NCBI GenBank assembly: GCA_044426345.1
Contig: JAWXUP010000001.1
Location: 46,183 to 110,182, forward strand
Direction of reading: 5' to 3'
DNA length: 64,000 nt
From: CAYJLC01 sp044426345
GTDB lineage: Bacteria; Bacillota; Clostridia; Oscillospirales; Butyricicoccaceae
Below the pieces are notes generated by a model. That model made no database searches. It was not told the DNA's origin and was given only the letters and a program-made list of their open reading frames with translations. Every line of letters begins with the position of its first letter. Position 1 is the stretch's first letter. Of the stretch, positions 1-7,506 are shown piece after piece. The position numbers were made by a program, and so were the translations under genes.

Positions 1-850
1 AAAATACGCCCACCAACAGTACAACTAACGTTTGTAAAATTGGAAAAAGTTCGCAACTAGATTCGTACCACGCTAAAAAATTACCGACACTCATCCATAA
101 ATCTGCAACCTTTGTATTTTCTTTATCAAACTCATCACGCTCGAATTTTTGCTTTCCAAACGCACGAATTACACGAGGTGCTGATAAATTTTCTTGCACT
201 CTAGCCTGCAAAACACCCTCGGCTTCGTCTGCCATACGGAATTTTTTTTGCACAACTGCATAGGTTACCACCGAATAAAGCGAAATAAGTGGCACTGTAA
301 CAAAAGAAACTACTGCCATTATCACGGAAATATTAAACATAAAAATATATGCGATGACAAGTTTTGAAACAACCCTCAAGAGGTCTGTTCCTTCAACTGC
401 AAACGAGGTTATCTGGTCGATATCCTTAGAACAACGCTGCATAATATCGCCTGTTTGCGTATTTTTAAAATATGAATAATACCCACCTTGCAGACGTTTA
501 AATATACTTTGACGCATATTGAATGCTAGATTTTCGCTCAAGAACTTACTCGATTTTAGTCTAATATGTTCACACAAAGCGTTTAGCAAAATTATGCTAA
601 GAAAAATCGTAACTATCAGTGGAATATTTGCACGAAAAAAGTCACGTCCACCTAAATCGTTGATTATATCGACAAAAAAAGACGGTAGCTCAAACGCTTC
701 CTCGCCTATTACACTATCGACCGTCACACCGATTAATTTTGGACTTAAAAAGTTGAAAAATGAGCCTATTGTTATAAAAATAAGCGCCGAAAGAAAATAT
801 TTAACGTTACCCTTGAACTGCTGTTTTAAGAATTTTAAATCACTATTCAT
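1..850 (-). CDS. ABC exporter, membrane domain (5' part, cut by window edge)
   Basis: The first 283 codons of a type I ABC exporter half-transporter are present; the nucleotide-binding domain lies outside the window. The translation has hydrophobic segments near residues 17-37, 76-94, 160-180, 182-202 and from 268 on, and the conserved exporter stretch NTQTGDIMQR (about 130-139) in the first coupling-helix region. Such proteins usually work as heterodimers exporting drugs, lipids or peptides across the cytoplasmic membrane, but the substrate cannot be read here. The start is the ATG at 850, with only a weak AGGT ribosome site before it. No partner gene lies upstream (the next gene in that direction is the VOC gene with its own terminator), so a partner, if any, is downstream beyond the edge. 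Confidence 0.85.
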   Translation of the reverse strand, partial: MNSDLKFLKQQFKGNVKYFLSALIFITIGSFFNFLSPKLIGVTVDSVIGEEAFELPSFFVDIINDLGGRDFFRANIPLIVTIFLSIILLNALCEHIRLKSSKFLSENLAFNMRQSIFKRLQGGYYSYFKNTQTGDIMQRCSKDIDQITSFAVEGTDLLRVVSKLVIAYIFMFNISVIMAVVSFVTVPLISLYSVVTYAVVQKKFRMADEAEGVLQARVQENLSAPRVIRAFGKQKFERDEFDKENTKVADLWMSVGNFLAWYESSCELFPILQTLVVLLVGVF

Positions 851-930
851 ACATTCTACCTATAATAATAAATTTTTACATACTACTATTATTCTACCAT
901 AAATTAAGTTTTATGTCTATGTATTTCAAC

Positions 931-963
931 AAAAACCACCGTCATCGATTCGACAACGGTGGT
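931..963 (-). terminator. Intrinsic terminator of the lacI-VOC transcript
   Basis: On the minus strand an 8-bp stem ACCACCGT/ACGGTGGT with a 13-nt loop runs into TTTTTGTT. It lies 24 nt past the stop codon of the first VOC gene. Confidence 0.85.
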
Positions 964-986
964 AAATTTTAAAATTTTACAGTTTC

Positions 987-1826
987 TTAGAAATTACGAA
1001 GAGTATGTAAAGTTTCTGGAGTGTAACCGTGAGCTGCTAATTCTTGAAGAGCTGGACGGTCAACGATTTCGATAGCAACGCCATCTGGATCCATAAATGT
1101 AAGAGTTTCGCCGATTTGGATACCAGCTGCTTTGATTTGGTCTTCAGAAATATCAACGCCAGCTGCGATTAATTCTTTGCAAGCTTCACGAACGTTTTTA
1201 ACACGAAGAGCTATGTGAGCGATTGGGTTTACTGGGTTTTTAGGAATGCTGTTGTGTAATAATTCTAATACATCGTTGTCAGATTCCATATAGATGATTT
1301 CAAGGTCACGATCTTCTAACATAAAGTGAACTAAGTTAGTCATTTGAAGGTGTTTAGTGTATAATTCGTGAACATCAAGGTTGTCAGCACGTAAAGAATA
1401 GTGGTCGAAACCTTCAACGATTTTTGGAGCTACTGGTTCACGACGCATACCGTTTTCACGTTGTAAAAGTTCAACAGCAACACCGTTTTGGTCTCTGAAG
1501 AAAGCAAGGCGGCCATTACCTGTACCTGCAACTTTTGGTTCTAAGTAGAAATCATATCCTAAAGCTTTGAAATATTCGAAAGCGCCATCTAAATCGTCAG
1601 TTTCGAAAGCAATGTGTTTTAAACCGTAAGGAGTTTCTGGAGTGTGAGTACCTGGTTCGATAAGTTCAACTAGGCAGTCACCGATTTGAATGTATACGCA
1701 TTTTGAGTTGTTAGCTGGCATAATAGCATTTGATGTAACTTGTGCACCTAATACATCTGTGTAGAAAGCTACTGTTTTGTCCATATCATGAACGTTGCTA
1801 CATACGTGGTTAAATTTGATTGTCAT
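987..1826 (-). CDS. Two-domain VOC (glyoxalase-fold) protein, paralogue 1
   Basis: A 279-residue protein built of two vicinal-oxygen-chelate modules, about 1-128 and 138-262, the fold used by glyoxalase I, methylmalonyl-CoA epimerase and extradiol dioxygenases. Each module keeps a plausible metal set: H7, E54, H71, E119 in the first and H142, E188, H204, E253 in the second. The first module resembles the lactoylglutathione lyase / methylmalonyl-CoA epimerase branch, but the substrate cannot be assigned. The gene is 74 nt downstream of the LacI-type gene, has a strong AGGAGG site, and ends in its own terminator, so it is probably co-transcribed with the regulator. The paralogue at 3192-4034 is about 87% identical over the first module but only about half identical over the second (estimated by eye). 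Confidence 0.85.
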   Translation of the reverse strand: MTIKFNHVCSNVHDMDKTVAFYTDVLGAQVTSNAIMPANNSKCVYIQIGDCLVELIEPGTHTPETPYGLKHIAFETDDLDGAFEYFKALGYDFYLEPKVAGTGNGRLAFFRDQNGVAVELLQRENGMRREPVAPKIVEGFDHYSLRADNLDVHELYTKHLQMTNLVHFMLEDRDLEIIYMESDNDVLELLHNSIPKNPVNPIAHIALRVKNVREACKELIAAGVDISEDQIKAAGIQIGETLTFMDPDGVAIEIVDRPALQELAAHGYTPETLHTLRNF

Positions 1827-1900
1827 AATTCTTCCTCCTAAATTTTATCTCAGCAATTTTCTTTGCCTCGATTCCTCTTTTATAAATCTAAAATTGAAAG

Positions 1901-2944
1901 TTATTTTTCAATTTGATTTCTGATATATCCACCAGCATATCCACAAGACTCACGTATCGTAAGTTTGGGTTCTATAGGTGTGTTTTGAATAGGTTGTTGC
2001 TCGCCCGTTCTTTGCTTCATAAGTCTAAACAAGGCATCGGTTGCAATCTGCGCCTCTTCCTCCGTTAAATAGGACATACAAGTAAGTGGAACTTCTGCGA
2101 ATTTTGCAGGTTCAGTATCATCATGTCCTATAACTGCTAAATCTTGTGGAACTCGAACGCCATGTTTTCTGCACCAACTCAATACGCCAAGCGCTAAATA
2201 GTCGGTAGAACAAAACACCGCCGTGGGAGTTACTTTATCATAAACTTTTCCGATTGCATTAAATCCTTCTGCATAGCTAACGCTTTGAGTTGACTCCAAA
2301 AATCTGCTATCAAGCGAAATTTTATAGTCTTTTAGTGCGTCAACATAGCCTTGCATTTTGTTGATTCCAACATCGTTATATCCGTGGATAAAAGCGATTT
2401 TTTCGTGTCCTAATCTAATAAGATGCTCTACCGCACGATATGCTCCAAGTTTTCTATCAACATAAACTGCATCAGCTGGTGGAGACTGTGCACCACTATA
2501 ACTCATCATCACTACAGGAAATTCTCTGCGACGAAGTTGTTCGATTTTTTGATAATCGCCAAATTCAACAGGGTAAATCAAAATTCCGTTAACCTGACGT
2601 GAAAGCAAGATATCAATTGCCTCTTTTTCACGTTCGACATTCCCTCCGGTAGTCATCAAAATCATAGCATAGCCTTTTTCGTTCAAAATACGCTCGATTT
2701 CCTTTGTAACCTGAACCAAAATTGGCGTGTGAAATTCTTTCAAAATTACACCGATAGTTTTCGAGTCTTGTTGCACCAAACCTCGCGCTAAGCTGTTTGG
2801 AATATAGTCCATTTCCTGTGCTAATTTTTGCACAAGGTCACGCGTTTCTTTTTTCACACGTGGGCTATTTTTCAAGGCAAGTGATACGGTATTTATCGAA
2901 AGTCCTGTTTTTTTTGCGATATCTTTTTGCCTTACATTTATCAT
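1901..2944 (-). CDS. LacI-family transcriptional regulator
   Basis: A 347-residue LacI/GalR-type repressor. The N-terminus has the helix-turn-helix (about residues 7-26, KDIAKKTGLSINTVSLAL) and the hinge helix motif YIPNSLARGL that inserts into the minor groove of a CG-centred palindrome; the rest is a periplasmic-binding-protein-like effector domain. The ATG at 2944 is preferred because AAGAGG sits 6 nt before it; a GTG at 2977 would add 11 residues not typical of the family. The leader carries an 18-bp perfect palindrome with central CG (2991-3008), repeated in front of the second VOC gene, so autoregulation plus control of both VOC genes is inferred. The effector is unknown. Confidence 0.92.
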   Translation of the reverse strand: MINVRQKDIAKKTGLSINTVSLALKNSPRVKKETRDLVQKLAQEMDYIPNSLARGLVQQDSKTIGVILKEFHTPILVQVTKEIERILNEKGYAMILMTTGGNVEREKEAIDILLSRQVNGILIYPVEFGDYQKIEQLRRREFPVVMMSYSGAQSPPADAVYVDRKLGAYRAVEHLIRLGHEKIAFIHGYNDVGINKMQGYVDALKDYKISLDSRFLESTQSVSYAEGFNAIGKVYDKVTPTAVFCSTDYLALGVLSWCRKHGVRVPQDLAVIGHDDTEPAKFAEVPLTCMSYLTEEEAQIATDALFRLMKQRTGEQQPIQNTPIEPKLTIRESCGYAGGYIRNQIEK

Positions 2945-2990
2945 AAAAAACCTCTTAAAGTACGTAGCAATTTTCACATTATGCCGTCCA

Positions 2991-3008
2991 AATATTAACG
3001 TTAATATT
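2991..3008. promoter_or_regulatory. Probable LacI-family operator 1
   Basis: AATATTAACGTTAATATT is an 18-bp perfect palindrome centred on CG, the usual symmetry of LacI-family operators. It lies between the promoter at 3051-3079 and the regulator start at 2944, roughly 35-55 nt past the expected transcription start. An identical copy lies at 4080-4097. Confidence 0.75.
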
Positions 3009-3050
3009 TTACTTATAAAATAAAACCGAAATAATTATTCCAGCAAGTAT

Positions 3051-3079
3051 AATGTAACATATTGCTTATTTTTTGTCAA
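3051..3079 (-). promoter_or_regulatory. Promoter of lacI-VOC1
   Basis: Minus-strand TTGACA, 17-nt spacer, TACATT. The same boxes, spacer length and most spacer bases recur at 4141-4169 before the second VOC gene, so the module appears to be a duplicate. Confidence 0.75.
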
Positions 3080-3139
3080 GTGAAACTAATATTTTTGTCA
3101 CTTAACACAAAAATGTACAGGTTTTATGGTACTTGGCAA

Positions 3140-3182
3140 TTTTAATTTAAATCGCTGTCACCGTTTTGGTAACAGCGATTTA
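3140..3182 (-). terminator. Terminator of VOC paralogue 2
   Basis: Minus-strand stem AATCGCTGT/ACAGCGATT, with an inner ACC/GGT closing a short loop, followed by an interrupted T-rich run. It lies just past the stop codon of the VOC gene at 3192-4034. Confidence 0.7.
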
Positions 3183-3191
3183 TTTATGTAA

Positions 3192-4034
3192 TTAGTCGAA
3201 GTTACGAAGTGTTTTTAAAGTTTCTGGAGTAAATCCATTAGCAGCAAGTTCTCTTAGGTCAGGACGGTCGATAACTTCAATTTTAACGCCATCTGGATCT
3301 TCAAATGAGAAAGTTTCGCCGATATCAATACCAGGAATTTTAATAGTAGCTGGATCAATTTTAACGCCAGCTGCATTTAAAGCTTCACAACAAGCACGTG
3401 TATTTTCAACACGGATAGCGATGTGGTTGTATGGTCTAGCAAGATTTTTTGGAGTTGAATAGTGTAATAATGCTAAAACATCTTTACCTGATTCTAAGTA
3501 TAATAATTCAAGTCCACGTTCTTCCATAACAAAACGAGCAAGGTTTTTCATACCAAGTTCTTTTGTATATAAATCGATAACAGATTTGTCATCTGCAAAA
3601 ATACCGTAGTTGTCAAAGCTAACACAGTTTTTTGTTGGAACTGAAGGACGACGCATACCGTTTTCACGTTGTAAAAGTTCAACGTCAACACCGTTTTTAT
3701 CTTTAAAGAAAGCAAGACGACCATTGCCAGTACCTGCAACTTTTGGTTCTAAGTGGAATTTATAACCTAAAGCTTTGAAATGTTCGAAAGCTGCATCTAA
3801 ATCATCAGTTTCAAAAGCGATGTGTTTTAAACCATAAGGAGTTTCTGGAGTGTGAGTGCCTGGTTCGATAAGTTCAAGAAGGCAATCGCCAATTTGAAGA
3901 TATACGCATTTTGAGTTGTTTGCTGGCATAATAGCATTTGATGTAACTTGTGCACCGAAAATTTCAGTGTAAAAAGCTACTGTTTTGTCCATATCGTGAA
4001 CGTTGCTACACATATGGTTAAATTCGATTTTCAT
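3192..4034 (-). CDS. Two-domain VOC (glyoxalase-fold) protein, paralogue 2
   Basis: A 280-residue paralogue of the protein at 987-1826. The first module keeps all four putative metal ligands (H7, E54, H71, E119). In the second module the residues aligned with H142 and E188 of the paralogue are N142 and A188, while H204 and E253 remain, so that site probably no longer binds a metal in the usual way. The gene is monocistronic: own promoter (4141-4169), operator palindrome (4080-4097), strong AGGGGG ribosome site and terminator. Shared regulation with paralogue 1 by the LacI protein is inferred from the identical palindromes. Substrate unknown. Confidence 0.85.
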   Translation of the reverse strand: MKIEFNHMCSNVHDMDKTVAFYTEIFGAQVTSNAIMPANNSKCVYLQIGDCLLELIEPGTHTPETPYGLKHIAFETDDLDAAFEHFKALGYKFHLEPKVAGTGNGRLAFFKDKNGVDVELLQRENGMRRPSVPTKNCVSFDNYGIFADDKSVIDLYTKELGMKNLARFVMEERGLELLYLESGKDVLALLHYSTPKNLARPYNHIAIRVENTRACCEALNAAGVKIDPATIKIPGIDIGETFSFEDPDGVKIEVIDRPDLRELAANGFTPETLKTLRNFD

Positions 4035-4079
4035 TTTTATTCCCCCTAAATTATCATTAAAAGTGATTTTTTCACTTAA

Positions 4080-4097
4080 AATATTAACGTTAATATT
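4080..4097. promoter_or_regulatory. Probable LacI-family operator 2
   Basis: Exact copy of the 18-bp palindrome AATATTAACGTTAATATT found at 2991-3008. Its distance from the -10 box of its promoter (44 nt) matches that of copy 1 (43 nt). Confidence 0.75.
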
Positions 4098-4140
4098 TTT
4101 TGTGCGAATTAAAACTGAAATGATTTACTTCAGCATTTAT

Positions 4141-4169
4141 AATGTAACATATTACCTATTTTTTGTCAA
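4141..4169 (-). promoter_or_regulatory. Promoter of VOC paralogue 2
   Basis: Minus-strand TTGACA, 17 nt, TACATT. Spacer and flanks nearly match the promoter at 3051-3079, including the run TTGACAAAAAATA and the block ATATGTTACATTATA. Confidence 0.75.
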
Positions 4170-4250
4170 TATGGTTTGAAAAAATTAGCATTTACAACAA
4201 ATTTAATGTCCATTTTTTAGCTATTTATATGACTTTGTAGTATGATATCG

Positions 4251-4352
4251 GCGACCTCAGGTCTCCCCTACAAGTGCAGTGATTTTTGTATCGTTATATT
4301 TTATTATACGTAACGGTACGTCGAGGACGCCGTCCCCTACAGTAAGCAGTGA
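4251..4352. repeat. Two REP-like hairpin repeats in tandem
   Basis: Two short palindromic units about 70 bp apart: GACC-TCA-GGTC near 4253-4263 and GGACG-C-CGTCC at 4325-4335. Each is followed by CCCTACA and then GCAGTGATTTTTGT. The palindrome arms differ but the CCCTAC flank matches the larger GTAGGGGCGAAC family elsewhere in the window. Apart from the VOC2 promoter and the MATE terminator, the 392-nt gap holds nothing else recognised. Confidence 0.6.
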
Positions 4353-4387
4353 TTTTTGTGCAAAGATAATTTACAGTGAATTACGCA

Positions 4388-4424
4388 AAATCAAACCACG
4401 ATACTTTAAAATACCGTGGTTTTG
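4388..4424 (-). terminator. Terminator of the MATE gene
   Basis: Minus-strand stem AAACCACG/CGTGGTTT around an A/T-rich loop, followed by TTTGATTTTG, directly after the MATE stop codon. Confidence 0.7.
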
Positions 4425-4426
4425 CA

Positions 4427-5794
4427 TTAAATATTATGAATTCGTCTCAATCCATCTACGTCTTTTAGTACACTTCGGACTATAATAATCGAGAAAATTA
4501 CTGCACACACGTCTGCTATCGGTTGCGATAATTGTATCCCCATAAGACCCAAACGTGAAGTCAATAAAAACAACGTTGGAAGGAAAAACAGACCTTGTCT
4601 TGCAGATGCTAAGAATGTCGCTCGATAACTATATCCGATACACTGCGTAAACATATTTGCAACCGTCGTGATTGCCTGCAATGGTAGTGCCAAACACTGA
4701 AGTTTTAGCATAAATGCACCAATTTGTATAACCTCAAGGTCACCTTTTCTGAATAAACTAATGATTTCATCGGAAAAAGTAAGCCCTATCGCTCCTAAAA
4801 TACACACGCAAGCTACGCCACTTTTTAGCGTAAACCAGAAACATTGCAACACTCGATCATATCTTTTCGCACCATAATTATACCCTGAGGCCGTTTGGAA
4901 CGCTTGCCCATAACCGATAAACGCTGAGTTTATGAACATCATAATTCTAGAAACTATACTAATAGCTGCAATCGCTGCATCGCCATACGGATTTGCAAGA
5001 TTATTAAGAATAATTGATGATACACTGGAAAGCCCTTGTCGGAAAAAGTTCGGCATACCAGATTTTAATATTCGCTTATACATTTTAAGACTTGGCTTGA
5101 ATTTATTCAGCTTAACTGACATTGTGTTTTTATTAAAATTACATTGGCATATCAAAATAGTGAAACTTACACACTGTCCAATAGCTGTTGCAAGACCTGC
5201 ACCAAAAATTCCCAAATCAAAGCCAAACATCAAAATTGGATTTAAAAATATATTAAGTATGCTACCTGTTCCAAGCCCAATCATAGACAAAAGTGCATTT
5301 CCTTGCGATCTTAGCACTGTATTCATTACATAGCTCATCATCATAAATGGTGCTGCAAGCAAAATAAAACGCGCATAAATTTTTGCGTATGGTAATATGG
5401 TTTCTGTAGAACCTAACAGCATAATCATCGGTTCTAAAAATAAATAACCTATTGTAAGTACAGCAAGTCCCACCATACCCATCGTAACAAATCCTGTTGC
5501 TAATACACTTTCAGCATAGTCTTCGTTTTGGTTTCCGAGTTCATTTGAAATTACGATTCCACATCCCATAGAAACAGTGAAGCCGATAGTTTGTATAATA
5601 GTCATCAGCGAGTAAATTATACCGACTGCACCTGAGGCTGATTGGCCTAGTTGACTTACAAAATAAGTGTCAGCTAAATTATAAATAGATGTAACAAGCA
5701 TTGTGATTATAGATGGAATCGCAAGACTTGGAATTAATTTGTTAACAGGTGTTTGCGTTAATTTTGCATACTTGGTATCAGATATTGTCGACAT
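4427..5794 (-). CDS. MATE-family multidrug/Na+ antiporter
   Basis: A 455-residue integral membrane protein with the usual length and about 12 transmembrane helices of the MATE family, arranged as two six-helix halves (a MatE domain from about residue 20 and a second from about 240). The N-terminal stretch around residues 16-45, with PVNKLIPSLAIPSII and later NLADTYFVSQLG, is typical of the MepA/DinF-like branch found in Firmicutes. Such proteins export cationic drugs or metabolites using an ion gradient; the substrate is not predictable. It is monocistronic, with a promoter at 5836-5864 and a terminator right after the stop. AGAGAGG precedes the ATG. Confidence 0.92.
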   Translation of the reverse strand: MSTISDTKYAKLTQTPVNKLIPSLAIPSIITMLVTSIYNLADTYFVSQLGQSASGAVGIIYSLMTIIQTIGFTVSMGCGIVISNELGNQNEDYAESVLATGFVTMGMVGLAVLTIGYLFLEPMIMLLGSTETILPYAKIYARFILLAAPFMMMSYVMNTVLRSQGNALLSMIGLGTGSILNIFLNPILMFGFDLGIFGAGLATAIGQCVSFTILICQCNFNKNTMSVKLNKFKPSLKMYKRILKSGMPNFFRQGLSSVSSIILNNLANPYGDAAIAAISIVSRIMMFINSAFIGYGQAFQTASGYNYGAKRYDRVLQCFWFTLKSGVACVCILGAIGLTFSDEIISLFRKGDLEVIQIGAFMLKLQCLALPLQAITTVANMFTQCIGYSYRATFLASARQGLFFLPTLFLLTSRLGLMGIQLSQPIADVCAVIFSIIIVRSVLKDVDGLRRIHNI

Positions 5795-5835
5795 TTTCTC
5801 TACCTCTCTCTTAATTCAATAAAATTATAAATACT

Positions 5836-5864
5836 ATTATAGACCTTTTTGTGCAAAAAAGCAA
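5836..5864 (-). promoter_or_regulatory. Promoter of the MATE gene
   Basis: Minus-strand TTGCTT, 17-nt spacer, TATAAT, about 42 nt before the start codon. Confidence 0.6.
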
Positions 5865-5990
5865 CAACTGATATACAAATTAATTTTTAATGCAAAAATT
5901 TCTCAAATATGCTACAAAAAACACAACTAAACTTGTATACTATTTAGGATTATTACTTTACTCCTGTCATCTAATTTCTTGCAAAAAATG

Positions 5991-6019
5991 TTGCAAAAAT
6001 TAGAAAAATATGCTATAAT
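5991..6019 (+). promoter_or_regulatory. Promoter of the DUF1275 gene
   Basis: TTGCAA, 17-nt spacer, TATAAT, about 24 nt before the start codon, giving a very short leader that carries AAAGGAG. Confidence 0.65.
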
Positions 6020-6042
6020 ATAGCCTGCTAAAGGAGTAAATT

Positions 6043-6714
6043 ATGAAAATCGAAAAATCAGAAACTTTTATAGTCGGAACTTTTTTAGCCATCGCAGGTG
6101 GCTTTCTCGACGGATATACTTTTATTTGCAGAGGTGGAATTTTCGCCAACGCACAGACCGGAAATATGATTTTTTCCGCCCTCAGCCTAACTAGTGGCGA
6201 CTTTTATATGGCTTTATTTTACGTTTTGCCTGTTATCTTTTTCGCTTTTGGTGTTTTTATCAGCGAATTTATGAAAGTTCGTTACAGCGATGCGAAAAAA
6301 ATAAGTTGGCAACAAATTTCGTTAGTTTTGGAAATCATCGTACTTATTGTAGTAAGTTTTATACCAAGTGACGACCTCAATGTTTGGGTCAATATTTCGA
6401 TAGCTATCGTTTGTGGAATTCAAGTGCAAAGTTTTAGAAAACTCCACGGAAATGCCTACGCAACAACTATGTGTACAGGAAATTTACGTTCTGCCTCAGA
6501 ATGTATGTTTTATGGATTTATCCAAAAAGACGAGCAGATGAAACGCAAAGCTTTTTTATATTTTTGTATAATTTTTATCTTCTTGCTAGGTGTTTTAATC
6601 GGTGCTTTTGCAACATATGTTTTAAACGAACATAGCATAATCATTGCAGCTATTATCCTTGCTTTTCCACTGATTTACATACACAACTTTTCTGCTGATA
6701 AGTCACAAATTTAA
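6043..6714 (+). CDS. DUF1275 (YoaK-like) membrane protein
   Basis: A 223-residue membrane protein with about six hydrophobic segments. The N-terminal block with GGFLDGYTFICRGGIFANAQ followed by TGNM (about 20-43) and the later block with TTMCTGNLRS (about 140-150) are characteristic of the DUF1275/YoaK family, whose biochemical role is not established. It is a single-gene unit transcribed away from the MATE gene; the start ATG has a textbook AAAGGAG site 7 nt upstream. The nearest plus-strand terminator is about 240 nt downstream, past a dispersed repeat, so the repeat is probably transcribed with this gene. Confidence 0.85.
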   Translation: MKIEKSETFIVGTFLAIAGGFLDGYTFICRGGIFANAQTGNMIFSALSLTSGDFYMALFYVLPVIFFAFGVFISEFMKVRYSDAKKISWQQISLVLEIIVLIVVSFIPSDDLNVWVNISIAIVCGIQVQSFRKLHGNAYATTMCTGNLRSASECMFYGFIQKDEQMKRKAFLYFCIIFIFLLGVLIGAFATYVLNEHSIIIAAIILAFPLIYIHNFSADKSQI

Positions 6715-6760
6715 AAAATCTCTTTTTTAAAATATACCAGTTTTTTAGTTTGTAACACTC

Positions 6761-6842
6761 CAACTTACCACTAGTGCTATCTTTTTTCTCGGCAGTCGCT
6801 CGCCGCGTGGCTGATACTTTGTCAAAGTATCCAAAATACGAA
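6761..6842. repeat. Dispersed intergenic repeat, copy A (short hairpin)
   Basis: About 80 bp nearly identical to 58298-58386. It contains CTCGGCAGTCGCTCGCCG and then GATACTTTG-T-CAAAGTATC, a perfect hairpin arm pair with a 1-nt centre. Copy B has the same arms with GGACGTCC at the centre. The remaining sequence of the 334-nt gap 6715-7048 holds only the two terminators listed separately. Confidence 0.75.
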
Positions 6843-6956
6843 AACACAGCTTGTTTTATCAGCAAGTTACAGCCTTATCGCTGCGTAAATAATTTTTCTC
6901 TGAAAAATTTTTACTCTGCTAGCCTGTGCTTTTAAATTTTATTTTAAGATTAAGGT

Positions 6957-6984
6957 AAGCTTTGCTTTTGTGCAAAGTTTTTTT
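6957..6984 (+). terminator. Plus-strand terminator after the DUF1275 gene
   Basis: Stem AAGCTTTGC/GCAAAGTTT with a 6-nt loop, followed by a run of seven or eight T. Confidence 0.65.
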
Positions 6985-7000
6985 GCTTGCATATTTTTCA

Positions 7001-7034
7001 AAAACTAAAACCACCTCGAAAGGTGGTTTTTTTA
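7001..7034 (-). terminator. Bidirectional terminator
   Basis: Stem AAAACCACCT/AGGTGGTTTT with a CGAA tetraloop; T runs on both strands. It ends the minus-strand helicase/membrane-protein transcript. Confidence 0.8.
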
Positions 7035-7048
7035 TGCATTTAGCACGT

Positions 7049-7492
7049 TTAATATAATACTAATTCAGAAGAAACGCCTTCTCCGATTGTAATTTCAGTC
7101 TCAACTATCCCAAAATATAAATATTTTGTCGAATATCGCACTACTTTTGAATTTGCCGAGTTTATTTTTATGTAAATTGGAAAAATCGGAAGTTTTTCAG
7201 AATATAATCCTGTGCTTTCATCTAAAATTTCAGAGCGTATCTCTTCAGTTATAACTGTTTGCTGGGCTTCTGTAGCAATTATTATCGGGTTGTAAGTTAT
7301 ATAGTATACTGAACCAAAAACCAATAATACAGATAAAATTAACGAAATTACGTATGCGTGGTTTGCACTTTTTTTAATAAGAATATATGGGATAATAGAT
7401 AAAACGAGCGCTAGAACAAAAGTTAATGCAATTTGCAATAAATATACTAAAAGTGGCACTATCGCTAGAATAACCGTATAAAAAATCTCCAT
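7049..7492 (-). CDS. Small membrane protein, unknown function
   Basis: 147 residues, not recognised as a known family. Three hydrophobic helices (about 5-27, 27-42 and 47-67) are followed by a polar C-terminal half of about 80 residues, rich in beta-type sequence, predicted to sit on one side of the membrane. It begins 14 nt after the stop of the upstream DEAD-box helicase gene, so it is its operon partner, and it is followed by a strong bidirectional terminator. Nothing in the sequence gives a function. Confidence 0.7.
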   Translation of the reverse strand: MEIFYTVILAIVPLLVYLLQIALTFVLALVLSIIPYILIKKSANHAYVISLILSVLLVFGSVYYITYNPIIIATEAQQTVITEEIRSEILDESTGLYSEKLPIFPIYIKINSANSKVVRYSTKYLYFGIVETEITIGEGVSSELVLY

Positions 7493-7506
7493 AAATTAAC
7501 CCCAAA

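Noticed and set aside
519..902. Plus-strand open frame of 127 codons
   Set aside because: It is antisense to the ABC exporter fragment, which has clear family motifs; no ribosome site.
6653..6865. Minus-strand open frame of 70 codons
   Set aside because: It covers the dispersed repeat and the end of the DUF1275 gene, with no ribosome site or conserved product.
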